From positions 203,851-267,850 of the forward strand of contig NZ_LBJC01000031.1 in NCBI RefSeq assembly GCF_004114535.1: a DNA stretch of 64,000 nucleotides, read 5' to 3'. The position numbers and the translations under genes were made by a program. Every line of letters starts with the position of its first letter. Position 1 is the stretch's first letter. Below are positions 42,770 through 51,568 of this stretch, piece by piece. Below the pieces are notes generated by a model. That model saw only the letters and a program-made list of their open reading frames with translations. It did no database searches and was not told the origin of the DNA. The stretch is from Bradyrhizobium nanningense (GTDB lineage Bacteria > Pseudomonadota > Alphaproteobacteria > Rhizobiales > Xanthobacteraceae).

Positions 42770-44285
42770 CGAGATGCTCCATCCCCGTGGCAAGCGCCAT
42801 GATGTCTTCTTGTGTCAGCGGCGAATTGGGGCCGCGCGTCACCTCGCCGGCGATGTGGCCGGCCCGCATGACGACGACACGGTCGCAAATGCCGATGATC
42901 TCGGGCAGGTCGGACGAGATGACGAGGATGGCGGTGCCGGCCTTGGCCAGATTGTCGATGATCGAATAGATCTCGGACTTGGCGCCGACATCGACGCCAC
43001 GCGTCGGCTCGTCGAGGATCAGGACCTTCGGGGCGATGGCGAGAAGCCGGGACAGCAGCAGCTTCTGCTGATTGCCACCGGAGAGGCCACCGGCTGGGAC
43101 GCCGACATTGGCAGCGCGGATGCTGAGGCCTGCGAAGGCCCTGTCGGCGCGCTCGCGCGCCTTGTCGCGGTCCAGGAACCAGCCGAGCTTCGCATCGCGG
43201 CTGAGCACCGCGAGGTTGATGTTGTCCAGACACGACATGTCCAGGAACAGGCCGAGCGCCTTGCGGTCCTCGGTCAGATAGGCGATGCCGGCCTCAAGCG
43301 CCTCGCCGGGGGTGCGAATCTCGACCGGCTGGCCCTCCAGCTCGAGGCGGCCGGAGGTTTTGGGCAACGCGCCGATGATGAGATGCGCAAGCTCGGTGCG
43401 GCCGGCGCCGATCAGGCCCGCGAGCCCGACCACCTCGCCCGCATGCACGGTGAGCGAGCAGCCCTTGACGCGCTGGCCATCGGCCATGTCGATCGCTGCA
43501 AGCACGGGGTGCCCGCGCCCCGCGTCGGGATCGTGGTCCTTCTTGTAGAACGAGGAGACGTCGCGCCCAACCATCAGCCGCACGATGGTGTCGGCACGAA
43601 TTTCGGGCTTGTCGAGCGAGCCGACCAGGCGGCCGTCGCGCAGCACGGTGACGCGGTCGCCGAGCGCGTAGACCTCGTCCATGCGATGCGAGATGTAGAT
43701 GATGGCGAGCCCCTCCGCCCTGAGCTGGCGGATCAGCGCGAACAGCCGCGCACTCTCGCCCGCCGACAGTGCCGTGGTCGGCTCGTCCATGATCAGGATC
43801 TTTGATCTGGCGTGCAGCGCGCGCGCGATCTCGACCAGCTGCCGCTGGCCCATGGACAGATGCGCCACCAGCGTCGATGGCAGGAAGTCTGCGCCCAACC
43901 GCTTCAAGATCGGACCGACGCCCTCGCGCATGACACCGCGCGCCAGCAAACCCGAACGCGATATCTCCCGTCCGAGATAGATATTCTCGGCAACGCTGAG
44001 ATTGGGAGCGAGCGACAGCTCCTGATAGATGATGGAGATGCCCGCCGCGCGTCCGCCGAGCGGACCTTCGATCCGTACCGGGTGTCCTTCGATGCGGATC
44101 TCGCCGCCGGGATCGGGTTTGTAGGCGCCGGACAAAATCTTCATCAGCGTCGACTTGCCGGCGCCGTTCTCACCCATCAAGGCATGAATTTCGCCGGCAT
44201 AGACAGTGAGATCGACGGCACGCAGCGCCTTGATGCCGAAAAAGGATTTTGAGACCCCGCGCATCTCGAGGATCGGATCGTTCAT
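42762..44285 (-). CDS. Ribose-type ABC importer ATPase (first cassette)
   Basis: A 507-aa duplicated ATPase (RbsA/MglA type). The first domain has Walker A GENGAGKSTLMKI, LSMGQRQLVEIARALH and Walker B ILIMDEPTTAL. The second domain has the degenerate Walker A LAGLIGAGRTELAH, the LSGGNQQKLLLSR signature and LILDEPTRGVDVG, the usual asymmetry in this group. The start at 44285 follows GGGAGGCACG. It lies 140 nt after xylB. Confidence 0.93.
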   Translation of the reverse strand: MNDPILEMRGVSKSFFGIKALRAVDLTVYAGEIHALMGENGAGKSTLMKILSGAYKPDPGGEIRIEGHPVRIEGPLGGRAAGISIIYQELSLAPNLSVAENIYLGREISRSGLLARGVMREGVGPILKRLGADFLPSTLVAHLSMGQRQLVEIARALHARSKILIMDEPTTALSAGESARLFALIRQLRAEGLAIIYISHRMDEVYALGDRVTVLRDGRLVGSLDKPEIRADTIVRLMVGRDVSSFYKKDHDPDAGRGHPVLAAIDMADGQRVKGCSLTVHAGEVVGLAGLIGAGRTELAHLIIGALPKTSGRLELEGQPVEIRTPGEALEAGIAYLTEDRKALGLFLDMSCLDNINLAVLSRDAKLGWFLDRDKARERADRAFAGLSIRAANVGVPAGGLSGGNQQKLLLSRLLAIAPKVLILDEPTRGVDVGAKSEIYSIIDNLAKAGTAILVISSDLPEIIGICDRVVVMRAGHIAGEVTRGPNSPLTQEDIMALATGMEHLDA

Positions 44286-44379
44286 CGTGCCTCCCGACGC
44301 ACAATGCGTTTCCCACCCGCGTCTCAACCTTCTTGTCTGCGCGGTTTGGTCATTAAACAAAAGCGAGCGACGCAGGGCA

Positions 44380-44403
44380 ATACCGAAGGCCAGTATACCG
44401 AAG
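44380..44403. repeat. 9-bp direct repeat ahead of the ABC genes
   Basis: ATACCGAAG occurs at 44380-44388 and again at 44395-44403, a spacing of 15 nt, in the gap between xylB and the ABC ATPase gene. It may be a regulator site for an internal promoter. Confidence 0.35.
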
Positions 44404-44425
44404 TATGCAAACCAGATTGGGCCAG

Positions 44426-45871
44426 CTAGTGGCGCGGCCGATACAGTTCGCGCCACGCGGGAAGCCGCTTGGCATAGGCATTGACCAGCCCGGCGTCGGG
44501 TTCAAACGTCTCGATGCGCTGCGGCCGGGTGCACACGGCGGCGATCGCCTCACCCGTGACAGCAAGTCGCCCCAATCTCGCCGCACCGAACGCCGCGCCG
44601 GTCTCACCTCCGGCAAAGCGATGGACTGGAACATTCAGCACGTTTGCGAGAACCGAGAGCCAGAATGGCGACCGCGACCCACCGCCAATGGCGTCGGCTT
44701 CCGCAATCGCAATGCCGGCATCCGCGAGCGCGTCGCGGCAATCGGCCAGCGCGAAGGCGACACCTTCGAGCACCGCCTGCACGATCGCCGTTCGGTCGGT
44801 GCCATGGCTCAAGCCATCGAGCATGCCGCGCACGGCGGGATCGTCGTGCGGCGTCCGCTCGCCCGCGAGATAAGGCAGGAAACTCACCGGCGACGGAGCC
44901 TGCGGGCGCGATCCCAGCGGTGCCAGCAACTCGGCCTCGGTGACGCCGAACAGGCGCGCGGCCCAGGCCAGGCAGGAGGCGGCCGACAGGATCGCGCCGG
45001 CCTGAATCCACATGCCGGGAATGGCGTGGCAGAAGGTGTGCACGGCGCGGTCCGGGTTAGCTTCAATGGTGCCGGTCGGTGCCAACAGGGCACCCGATGT
45101 TCCCAAAGATACGAAGGCGGTTCCCGGCCGGATCGCGCCGATGCCGACGGCACCCGCCGGATTGTCGCCGGCACCGCCCGCGATCACCGGCTGCCCGGTC
45201 ATGCCCCAGCGCCGCGCCAGCTCACTCCGCAGCCTTGCTGCGGGCGCGCAGCCCTCGACCAGACGCGGCATGTGCTCGCGCGTCAGGCCGGTCGCTTCTA
45301 ATGCGGCGTCCGACCAGTCCCGGCGCGCGGCGTCGAGCCATAGCGACCCCGATGCATCCGAGACGTCCTCGACCGCCTCGCCCGATAGCACCAGGCGCAA
45401 ATAAGCCTTTGGCAGCAGCACGAGCTTGGTCGCTGCAAAAATGTCGGGCTCGTGGGTCGCGATCCAGAGCAGTTTTGGCGCGGTGAATCCCGGCATCGCC
45501 TTGTTGCCTGTTATCGCGCGCAAGGCGCGCCAGCGTTGCTCCAGGACACGACACTCCGCGGCGGCACGTCCGTCGTTCCAGAGGATGCAGGGCCGTAAGG
45601 GCCTTAAGCTCGCATCGAGCAGCGTGGCGCCGTGCATCTGGCCGGACAGCCCAATGCCTGCGACCGCCGCCATCGCGCCGGCATGGCTCGCCTTCAGGGC
45701 ATCCAGCGTGGCGAAGGTCGCATCGATCCATTGCGCGGGGTCCTGCTCGGAATGACCGGGCTGCGCCGAGGCGATCGTCAGCGCCCGGCTCTCGCTTGCA
45801 ATCACGCGCTGGGCGTCGTCGACGAGAACGGTCTTGACTGCGGAGGTGCCGAGATCGATGCCGAGATACAT
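44426..45871 (-). CDS. xylB: Xylulokinase (FGGY carbohydrate kinase)
   Basis: A 481-aa FGGY-family kinase. MYLGIDLGTSAVKTVLVD is the first phosphate-binding segment. GLSGQMHGATLLD is the XylB hallmark, GGAGDNPAGAVG carries the catalytic Asp, and GTSGALLAPTG binds nucleotide. It would phosphorylate D-xylulose or a similar ketose/polyol. The start at 45871 follows GGGAAG. It sits 13 nt after lysR and 140 nt before the ABC importer genes. No xylose isomerase or polyol dehydrogenase is nearby, so the exact substrate is open. Confidence 0.9.
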   Translation of the reverse strand: MYLGIDLGTSAVKTVLVDDAQRVIASESRALTIASAQPGHSEQDPAQWIDATFATLDALKASHAGAMAAVAGIGLSGQMHGATLLDASLRPLRPCILWNDGRAAAECRVLEQRWRALRAITGNKAMPGFTAPKLLWIATHEPDIFAATKLVLLPKAYLRLVLSGEAVEDVSDASGSLWLDAARRDWSDAALEATGLTREHMPRLVEGCAPAARLRSELARRWGMTGQPVIAGGAGDNPAGAVGIGAIRPGTAFVSLGTSGALLAPTGTIEANPDRAVHTFCHAIPGMWIQAGAILSAASCLAWAARLFGVTEAELLAPLGSRPQAPSPVSFLPYLAGERTPHDDPAVRGMLDGLSHGTDRTAIVQAVLEGVAFALADCRDALADAGIAIAEADAIGGGSRSPFWLSVLANVLNVPVHRFAGGETGAAFGAARLGRLAVTGEAIAAVCTRPQRIETFEPDAGLVNAYAKRLPAWRELYRPRH

Positions 45872-45884
45872 GGATGCTTCCCAC

Positions 45885-46808
45885 TCACTTCGCCGCGTCG
45901 ATCCAGATCCCCGGCTCCGAATGCTCGCGGATGTAGCTGACCAGGAAATCCGAGAAGACCCTGATCTTGGCCGGCAGCCTAACGCGGTTTTGGTAGGCAA
46001 TGTTCATGGTGAGCAGCGGCAGCTGCCAGTCCCTCAGGACGGGCACCAGCCGGCCGGCCGCGATATCGCCCTGCACGATGTAGAGCGGTTGAATCAGGAT
46101 GCCGAGCCCTGCACGCGCCGCGCCGCAAATGATCTGGCCGTCATTGCTGTCGAGCGTCGGCGCGATCCGCACCGTCTGCGTCGTGCTGCCCTGGCTCAGC
46201 CGCAGCGAATAGGGATCATTGGCGAGATTGTAGATCAGCATGTCGTGACGGGCGAGATCGGCAGGATGCTCAGGCCGGCCGTGCTTCTCCAGATAGGAGG
46301 GAGCTGCCGCCAGCACGCGGTGCATCTGGCCAATGCGGCGGACGATGATGTTGGAATCCGGCTCGTGCTCGCGCGTGCGGATCGCGACGTCAATGCCGGC
46401 CTCGATGAAGTCCAGATACCGATTGGCACTGATGATCTGCACGCTGAGATCCGGATAGAGCGCGCGGAAGGCCGGCAGCATCGGCGCAAGATAGATCATC
46501 GCGAAGGACAGCGAAGACGTGACGCGCAGCATGCCCTTCGGCGACAAGGCGCGGTCGGAGACGGCGTCCTCGGCTTCGGCGAGCTCGTTCAGCAGCGGGC
46601 TGCAGCGTTGCAACAGCTCCTGTCCTGCCTCGGTCAGCCATTGCCGGCGCGTATTGCGCTCGATCAGCCGGATCGCAAGCCGCTCCTCCAGCGCACTGAG
46701 ATGACGACTCGCGGCCGCGTTCGACATCCGCAGGATTTCGGCAGCCTTGGAAAGGCTGCCGAGTTCAGCAGTCTTGGAGAAGACCTCGAGTTGGAGTAGC
46801 CGGTCCAT
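45885..46808 (-). CDS. LysR-family transcriptional regulator
   Basis: A 307-aa regulator with N-terminal winged HTH (AELGSLSKAAEILRMSNAAA, ASRHLSALEERLAIRLIERN) and a C-terminal effector-binding domain starting near residue 90. It is divergent from the hydroxyquinol operon and the first gene of the xylB-ABC operon. Either or both may be its targets. Confidence 0.92.
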   Translation of the reverse strand: MDRLLQLEVFSKTAELGSLSKAAEILRMSNAAASRHLSALEERLAIRLIERNTRRQWLTEAGQELLQRCSPLLNELAEAEDAVSDRALSPKGMLRVTSSLSFAMIYLAPMLPAFRALYPDLSVQIISANRYLDFIEAGIDVAIRTREHEPDSNIIVRRIGQMHRVLAAAPSYLEKHGRPEHPADLARHDMLIYNLANDPYSLRLSQGSTTQTVRIAPTLDSNDGQIICGAARAGLGILIQPLYIVQGDIAAGRLVPVLRDWQLPLLTMNIAYQNRVRLPAKIRVFSDFLVSYIREHSEPGIWIDAAK

Positions 46809-46916
46809 TTTTGCGGAATTAGGAAAAGAGACTTACAAATTTTGACCTTTATTTCCGATTTCTGCAAGGCAAAATAATGCCAACAAAAGCACAATGGCAG
46901 GCGAGGAAGCAGGGAA
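46809..46916. promoter_or_regulatory. Divergent promoter region between lysR and the hydroxyquinol operon
   Basis: An AT-rich 108-nt gap inside GC-rich sequence. A short inverted repeat GGCA-N6-TGCC lies at 46868-46881, and a TTGACC hexamer on the plus strand lies upstream of it. No convincing T-N11-A site could be fixed by eye, but LysR regulators normally bind such gaps. Confidence 0.5.
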
Positions 46917-47240
46917 ATGTCGGGCCCGATCAGGCACATCGTGATGTGGCGGCTGCGCGGGGAGACCCAAGAGGAGCGCTCGGCCGCCCGGATCAAGGTC
47001 AAGACCCTGTTCGAGGGCCTCAAGGGCCGCATCGACGGCCTCACCCATATCGAAGTCGGCATGGATGTCAGTGCGGTCGATTACGCCTGCGACGTCGTCC
47101 TGTTCTCTGAATTCACCGATGAAGCCGCGCTCAGCGCCTACGCCAACCATCCAGAGCATCTGCGGGTCCGCGAGGCATTGGGCGACTTGCGGATCGGGCG
47201 CTTCCAGGTTGATTATCCCATCAAAGAGACCGGCGCATGA
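46917..47240 (+). CDS. Dabb-domain (dimeric alpha/beta barrel) protein
   Basis: A 107-aa stress-response A/B barrel protein. The family start IRHIVMWRLRGETQEE and the end ALGDLRIGRFQVDYP are evident, with an ASNHP-like segment (YANHPEHLRVRE) between. Relatives bind or convert small polar aromatics or act as uncharacterised accessory enzymes in catabolic operons. It is the first gene of the hydroxyquinol operon and overlaps the maleylacetate reductase gene by 4 nt. Confidence 0.85.
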   Translation: MSGPIRHIVMWRLRGETQEERSAARIKVKTLFEGLKGRIDGLTHIEVGMDVSAVDYACDVVLFSEFTDEAALSAYANHPEHLRVREALGDLRIGRFQVDYPIKETGA

Positions 47241-48316
47241 TCGGTTCGTTCACTTTTGAAAACCTGCCCTGCCGCGTCGTGTTCGGCAGCGGAACGTTGG
47301 CGAGCGCCAAGGCCGAGGTCGAGCGGCTCGGCGGCACACGCGCGCTGGTGCTGACGACGCCGCAGCAGGAGGCGCAGGGCAAGAGCCTTGGTGCTGCACT
47401 CGGCCCGCTCTATGCCGGCATCTTTCCCGGCGCGACCATGCACACGCCGGTCGAGGTCACCGAGCGTGCGCTCGCGGCGATGAAGGCGTGCGAGGCCGAC
47501 TGCGTCGTCTCGCTCGGCGGCGGCTCGACCACCGGCCTTGGCAAGGCGCTGGCGTTGCGCACCGGCGTGAACCAGCTCTGCATTCCCACCACCTATGCCG
47601 GCTCGGAGATGACGCCGATCGTCGGCCAGACCGAGAACGGCCTGAAGACCACGGTGCGCGATGCGGCGATCCTGCCGGAGACCGTAATCTACGATGTCGA
47701 TCTGACCCTGACGCTGCCGACGCGTCTCGCCGCAACATCCGGCATCAACGCGATCGCCCATGCGGTCGAGGCGCTGTATGCACGCGACGCCAATCCCGTG
47801 ACATCGCTGATGGCCGAGGAAGGCATCCGTGCGCTGGCACGCGCCCTGCCCGCCATCGCCGCCAGGAGCGACGATCGCGAGGCCCGCACCGAAGCGCTCT
47901 ATGGCGCCTGGCTGTGCGGCGTCTGCCTCGGCACCGTCGGCATGGCGCTGCATCACAAGCTCTGCCACACGCTCGGCGGCACTTTCGATCTGCCACATGC
48001 CGAGACGCACACCATCGTGCTGCCGCACGCGCTTGCCTACAACGCCCCGGCCGTGCCCGAGGCGATGGCGCGCATCTCGCGGGCGATCGGCGCGGCTGAC
48101 GCACCGCAAGGTCTCTACGATCTCGCCAAGCGGCTGGGCGCGAAGCTGGCGCTGCGCGACGTCGGCATGCCCGAAAGCGGCATCGACAAGGCGGCCGATC
48201 TCGCGGTGACGAATGCCTACTGGAATCCGCGCCCGCTCGACCGCAACGCCATTCGCGACCTGATCGCACGCGCCTGGGCCGGCGAGCCGCCGGCCTCCAT
48301 CAAAGCTGTGGCTTGA
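47237..48316 (+). CDS. Maleylacetate reductase
   Basis: A 359-aa iron-type alcohol dehydrogenase-like enzyme that reduces maleylacetate to 3-oxoadipate with NAD(P)H. The segment SLGGGSTTGLGKALALRTGV followed by IPTTYAGSEMTPI is the distinctive maleylacetate reductase pattern, and conserved His residues appear in MALHHKLCHTLGGTF and LPHAETHTI. Its partner, a hydroxyquinol-type dioxygenase, is encoded three genes downstream. The start overlaps the Dabb gene stop (ATGA). Confidence 0.92.
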   Translation: MIGSFTFENLPCRVVFGSGTLASAKAEVERLGGTRALVLTTPQQEAQGKSLGAALGPLYAGIFPGATMHTPVEVTERALAAMKACEADCVVSLGGGSTTGLGKALALRTGVNQLCIPTTYAGSEMTPIVGQTENGLKTTVRDAAILPETVIYDVDLTLTLPTRLAATSGINAIAHAVEALYARDANPVTSLMAEEGIRALARALPAIAARSDDREARTEALYGAWLCGVCLGTVGMALHHKLCHTLGGTFDLPHAETHTIVLPHALAYNAPAVPEAMARISRAIGAADAPQGLYDLAKRLGAKLALRDVGMPESGIDKAADLAVTNAYWNPRPLDRNAIRDLIARAWAGEPPASIKAVA

Positions 48317-48320
48317 CGCG

Positions 48321-49685
48321 ATGCGGCGCACACTGATCAGATCCGCCATCGTCATCAGCATGGATGACGCGATCGGCGACCTCGCGACCGGCGACGTGCT
48401 GGTCGAGGGCAGCCGCATCGCCGACGTGCGGCCTTCGATCCACGTCGCAGCCGACACGGAGATCGTGAACGGCAAGGGCCGCATCGTCATTCCCGGACTG
48501 ATCAACGCGCATATGCACACCTGGCAGACAGGCTTGCGCGGCTTTGCTGCCAACTGGACGTTGCTGGAATATTTCCGCCGCATGCATGCTGGACTTGCCA
48601 CCGTATTCCGGCCCGAGGACATCCATATCGCAACGCTCGTCGGCGCGCTCAATCAGATCAATTGCGGCACCACCACGCTGGTCGACTGGTGCCACAACAA
48701 TCCGACGCCTGATCATACCGACGCTGCGGTCCGCGGCCTGATTGAGAGCGGCATCCGCGCGGCCTTCTTCCACGGCTCGCCAAAACCCGAGCCGAAGCCG
48801 GGCGAGCCACATTTCTCGGAAGTGCCGCATCCGCGCCGCGAGGTCGAGCGGCTGCTGGCAGGCCTCCTCGCCGACCGCGACGGCCTCGTCACGCTGGGAC
48901 TCGCCATTCTCGGCCCGCATTATTCGACGCTCGACGTTGCCATGCACGATTTTCGTTTGGCGCGGGAGCTGAACCTGACCGCATCGATGCATCAGGGCGG
49001 CGGTCCGGCCAAGACCCCGGGCGGCTGGGAAAAGCTGATCGAGGCCGGCCTCGTCGGCCCCGGCATCAACATCGTCCATGGCAACGACCTGCCTGATGAT
49101 CTACTCGATCGTCTCGTCGATCTCGGCGTGTCGTTCTCGGTGACGCCGGAGAACGAGATGATCCAGGGCCATGGCTTCCCGATCACCGGCCGGCTGCTCA
49201 AGCGCGGCGTCCGCCCGACCATCGGCATCGACCTTGAATCCATTCTGGCCAGCGATCTCTTCTCGGCCGCCCGCGTCGCGCTGTCGATGCAGCGGGCGCT
49301 CGACAATGCGGAATCGCGCAAGACCAGCGGCACCATTCCAGCGACGACCACGATCCCGGTGCGCGAGGCGTTGCGCTGGATCACGACGGAAGGCGCCCGC
49401 ATGCTCGGCCGCGAAGACCAGATCGGATCGCTGACACCGGGCAAGCTCGCCGACCTCGTCATCATCAACGCCAGCGATCTCAATCTCCACCCGGTGCACG
49501 ATCCCGTCGCCACCGTTGTGATGCAGACGAGCCTTGCCAACATCGAGTCCGTCATGATCGGCGGCGCCTGGAAGAAGCGGAACGGCCAGCTGCTGGTCGA
49601 GGGGCTTGAAACGAAGAAACAACTTCTGGCGCAGTCCGGCCGGCGGCTGGTGCAGGACATCGAACGACAGGGGCGCGCCGTCTAG
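48321..49685 (+). CDS. Amidohydrolase-superfamily hydrolase or deaminase
   Basis: A 454-aa metal-dependent hydrolase of the Amidohydro_1 group, related to atrazine chlorohydrolase and guanine/cytosine deaminases. Metal ligands are H64 and H66 (INAHMHTW), H224 (ASMHQGG), H253 (IVHGND) and D304 (GIDLES). The glutamate that usually follows the third histidine by three residues in deaminases is replaced by glycine (G227), so the chemistry may differ. It lies 4 nt after the maleylacetate reductase gene. It could open or deaminate an N-containing precursor feeding the ring-cleavage step; substrate unknown. Confidence 0.85.
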   Translation: MRRTLIRSAIVISMDDAIGDLATGDVLVEGSRIADVRPSIHVAADTEIVNGKGRIVIPGLINAHMHTWQTGLRGFAANWTLLEYFRRMHAGLATVFRPEDIHIATLVGALNQINCGTTTLVDWCHNNPTPDHTDAAVRGLIESGIRAAFFHGSPKPEPKPGEPHFSEVPHPRREVERLLAGLLADRDGLVTLGLAILGPHYSTLDVAMHDFRLARELNLTASMHQGGGPAKTPGGWEKLIEAGLVGPGINIVHGNDLPDDLLDRLVDLGVSFSVTPENEMIQGHGFPITGRLLKRGVRPTIGIDLESILASDLFSAARVALSMQRALDNAESRKTSGTIPATTTIPVREALRWITTEGARMLGREDQIGSLTPGKLADLVIINASDLNLHPVHDPVATVVMQTSLANIESVMIGGAWKKRNGQLLVEGLETKKQLLAQSGRRLVQDIERQGRAV

Positions 49686-49705
49686 GCGTCTCAAGGACAA
49701 CAACA

Positions 49706-50608
49706 ATGACAAACACTTCGAAGAATGTCGCTATCATCGGGATCGGCAAGATGGGGCTGCCGATGTCGCTGCTCGTCGCCAAGGCTGGCTTCGCCGTCAC
49801 AGCATTCGATCAGAGCGCAGCACGGATCAACGAGGCACGCACGCAAGGCATTTCGACTGCCGCCTCGCCCGCGGAGGCCGTGAGCGGCAAGGCGGCTGTC
49901 GTCACCTCCCTGCCCGATGACGTTGCGTTGCGCGGCGCTCTGCTTGGCTCCGCCGGCCTCATCGCCGCAATGGCACCCGGCGCCGTTCTGATCGAAACCA
50001 GCACCGTCAGCGTCGAAGCCTCCACTGAAGTCGCCGCCGGCGCGCAGGCGCGTGGCATTGCCTATCTTCGTGCGCCGGTCTCCGGCAACGCCAGCATCGT
50101 TCATACCGGCGCGCTAACTTGCTTCGTCTCGGGGCCGAAGGACGCCTTCGAGAACGCAAAACCGCTGTTCGGCGCCTTCACCCGCGCCCAGACCTATCTC
50201 GGGCCGGCCGAGGAAGCGCGCTACGCAAAGCTCTCGGTCAATCTGATGATCGCCGTGTCGGCGGCGATGATGGCGGAGAGCCTGGCACTGGCGCGCAAGG
50301 GCGGCATCGCCTGGCAGGACATCCTGAATGTGCTGCACGACAGCGCGGTCGCTTCACCCATGGTCAAGTACAAGACCGCGCCGCTCAGGACGCGCGATTT
50401 CGAGTCAACCTTCTCCTGCAAGCAGATGGCCAAGGATCTCGACCTGATCCTTGGTGCCGGCCATGCCGTCGGCGTGCCGCTTCAGCTCGCAGCCCAAGTG
50501 CGCGAGACCTATGGCTCGCTGGTCGCGCAGGGCGACGGCGACACCGATTTCATCGCCACCGTCAAGCATCTCGAGCGGCTGTCCGGCCTCGGCGAGCCAA
50601 AACTCTGA
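49706..50608 (+). CDS. 3-Hydroxyisobutyrate dehydrogenase-family oxidoreductase
   Basis: A 300-aa beta-hydroxyacid dehydrogenase. The Rossmann start VAIIGIGKMGLPMSLLVAKA binds NAD(P). The substrate-binding segment is present in the variant form LRAPVSGNASIVHTGAL, and the catalytic lysine is in AKLSVNLMI (about K174). It would oxidise or reduce a 3-hydroxyacid. It sits between amidohydrolase and dioxygenase genes in a tight operon. The specific substrate is not evident. Confidence 0.86.
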   Translation: MTNTSKNVAIIGIGKMGLPMSLLVAKAGFAVTAFDQSAARINEARTQGISTAASPAEAVSGKAAVVTSLPDDVALRGALLGSAGLIAAMAPGAVLIETSTVSVEASTEVAAGAQARGIAYLRAPVSGNASIVHTGALTCFVSGPKDAFENAKPLFGAFTRAQTYLGPAEEARYAKLSVNLMIAVSAAMMAESLALARKGGIAWQDILNVLHDSAVASPMVKYKTAPLRTRDFESTFSCKQMAKDLDLILGAGHAVGVPLQLAAQVRETYGSLVAQGDGDTDFIATVKHLERLSGLGEPKL

Positions 50609-50623
50609 TCCGCGGAGCCTCCT

Positions 50624-51508
50624 ATGCGTAACTTCAACGAGAACACGATCACCGAGGCAGTGCTGGAGCGGATCGCGGGTTCAACCGATCGACGCATCAA
50701 AGAGGTCAGCGAAGCGCTGGTCCGGCATCTTCACGCCTTTGTCCGCGAGGTGCGTCCGACCCAGAAGGAATGGCAGTTCGGCATCGATTTCCTGACCCGC
50801 ACCGGGCACATGTGCAACGACAAGCGCCAGGAATTCATCCTGCTGTCGGACACGCTCGGCGTCTCCATGCTGGTCGATGCGATCAACCATCCGGTACCGG
50901 AAGGCGCGACCGAGACCACGGTGCTCGGGCCATTCTTCGTGCAGGCCGCGCCGGAGAAGGAAAGTGGTGCCGATATCTCCGGCCCGATGGAAGGCGATCC
51001 GATGCTGGTCACCGGCTCGGTCTCGACCGTCGACGGCAAGCCGCTGGCGGGCGCCGTCGTCGACGTCTGGCATTCCGACGATGACGGCTATTACGACGTG
51101 CAGCAGCTCGACCAGATCGGCGATCTCGCGATGCGTGCGCGCTTCCATACCGACGCCAATGGCCGCTTCCATTTCTGGTCGATCAAGCCTGCCGCCTATC
51201 CGATCCCCCATGACGGCCCGGTCGGCGACATGCTGGAGGCGCAGGGACGCCATCCCTGGCGCCCCGCGCATGTTCACTTCATGATCTCGGCGCCCGGCTT
51301 CGAGCAGCTCGTGACGCACGTGTTCGTTGCCGGCGACCGATATCTCGACAGCGACGTGGTGTTCGGCGTCAAGGACAGCCTGATCCGGGAGTTCGTCCGT
51401 CATCCCGCCGGCCGTGCGCCGGATGGCCGCATGGTGGAGCGCGAATATTTTCATCTCAACTATGATTTCGGTTTGAAGCAGGTTGCGAGCAACGCAAGAG
51501 CCGCCTAA
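50624..51508 (+). CDS. Intradiol dioxygenase, hydroxyquinol 1,2-dioxygenase type
   Basis: A 294-aa non-heme Fe(III) dioxygenase. The helical N-terminal dimerisation domain (about 1-100) precedes the beta-sandwich. Probable iron ligands are Y156 or Y157 (DDDGYYDV), Y192 (AAYPIPHDG), H216 and H218 (PAHVHFMI), with the same spacing between the last three as in the characterised hydroxyquinol enzymes. Ring cleavage of hydroxyquinol gives maleylacetate, the substrate of the reductase in this operon. This pairing favours hydroxyquinol over catechol. The start follows GGAGCCTCCT. Confidence 0.88.
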   Translation: MRNFNENTITEAVLERIAGSTDRRIKEVSEALVRHLHAFVREVRPTQKEWQFGIDFLTRTGHMCNDKRQEFILLSDTLGVSMLVDAINHPVPEGATETTVLGPFFVQAAPEKESGADISGPMEGDPMLVTGSVSTVDGKPLAGAVVDVWHSDDDGYYDVQQLDQIGDLAMRARFHTDANGRFHFWSIKPAAYPIPHDGPVGDMLEAQGRHPWRPAHVHFMISAPGFEQLVTHVFVAGDRYLDSDVVFGVKDSLIREFVRHPAGRAPDGRMVEREYFHLNYDFGLKQVASNARAA

Positions 51509-51568
51509 GCCGGACGACAACACAGCGGACCGGAAAGAGTCCGCGATCGGGTAGACAGGGAGCTGAGG

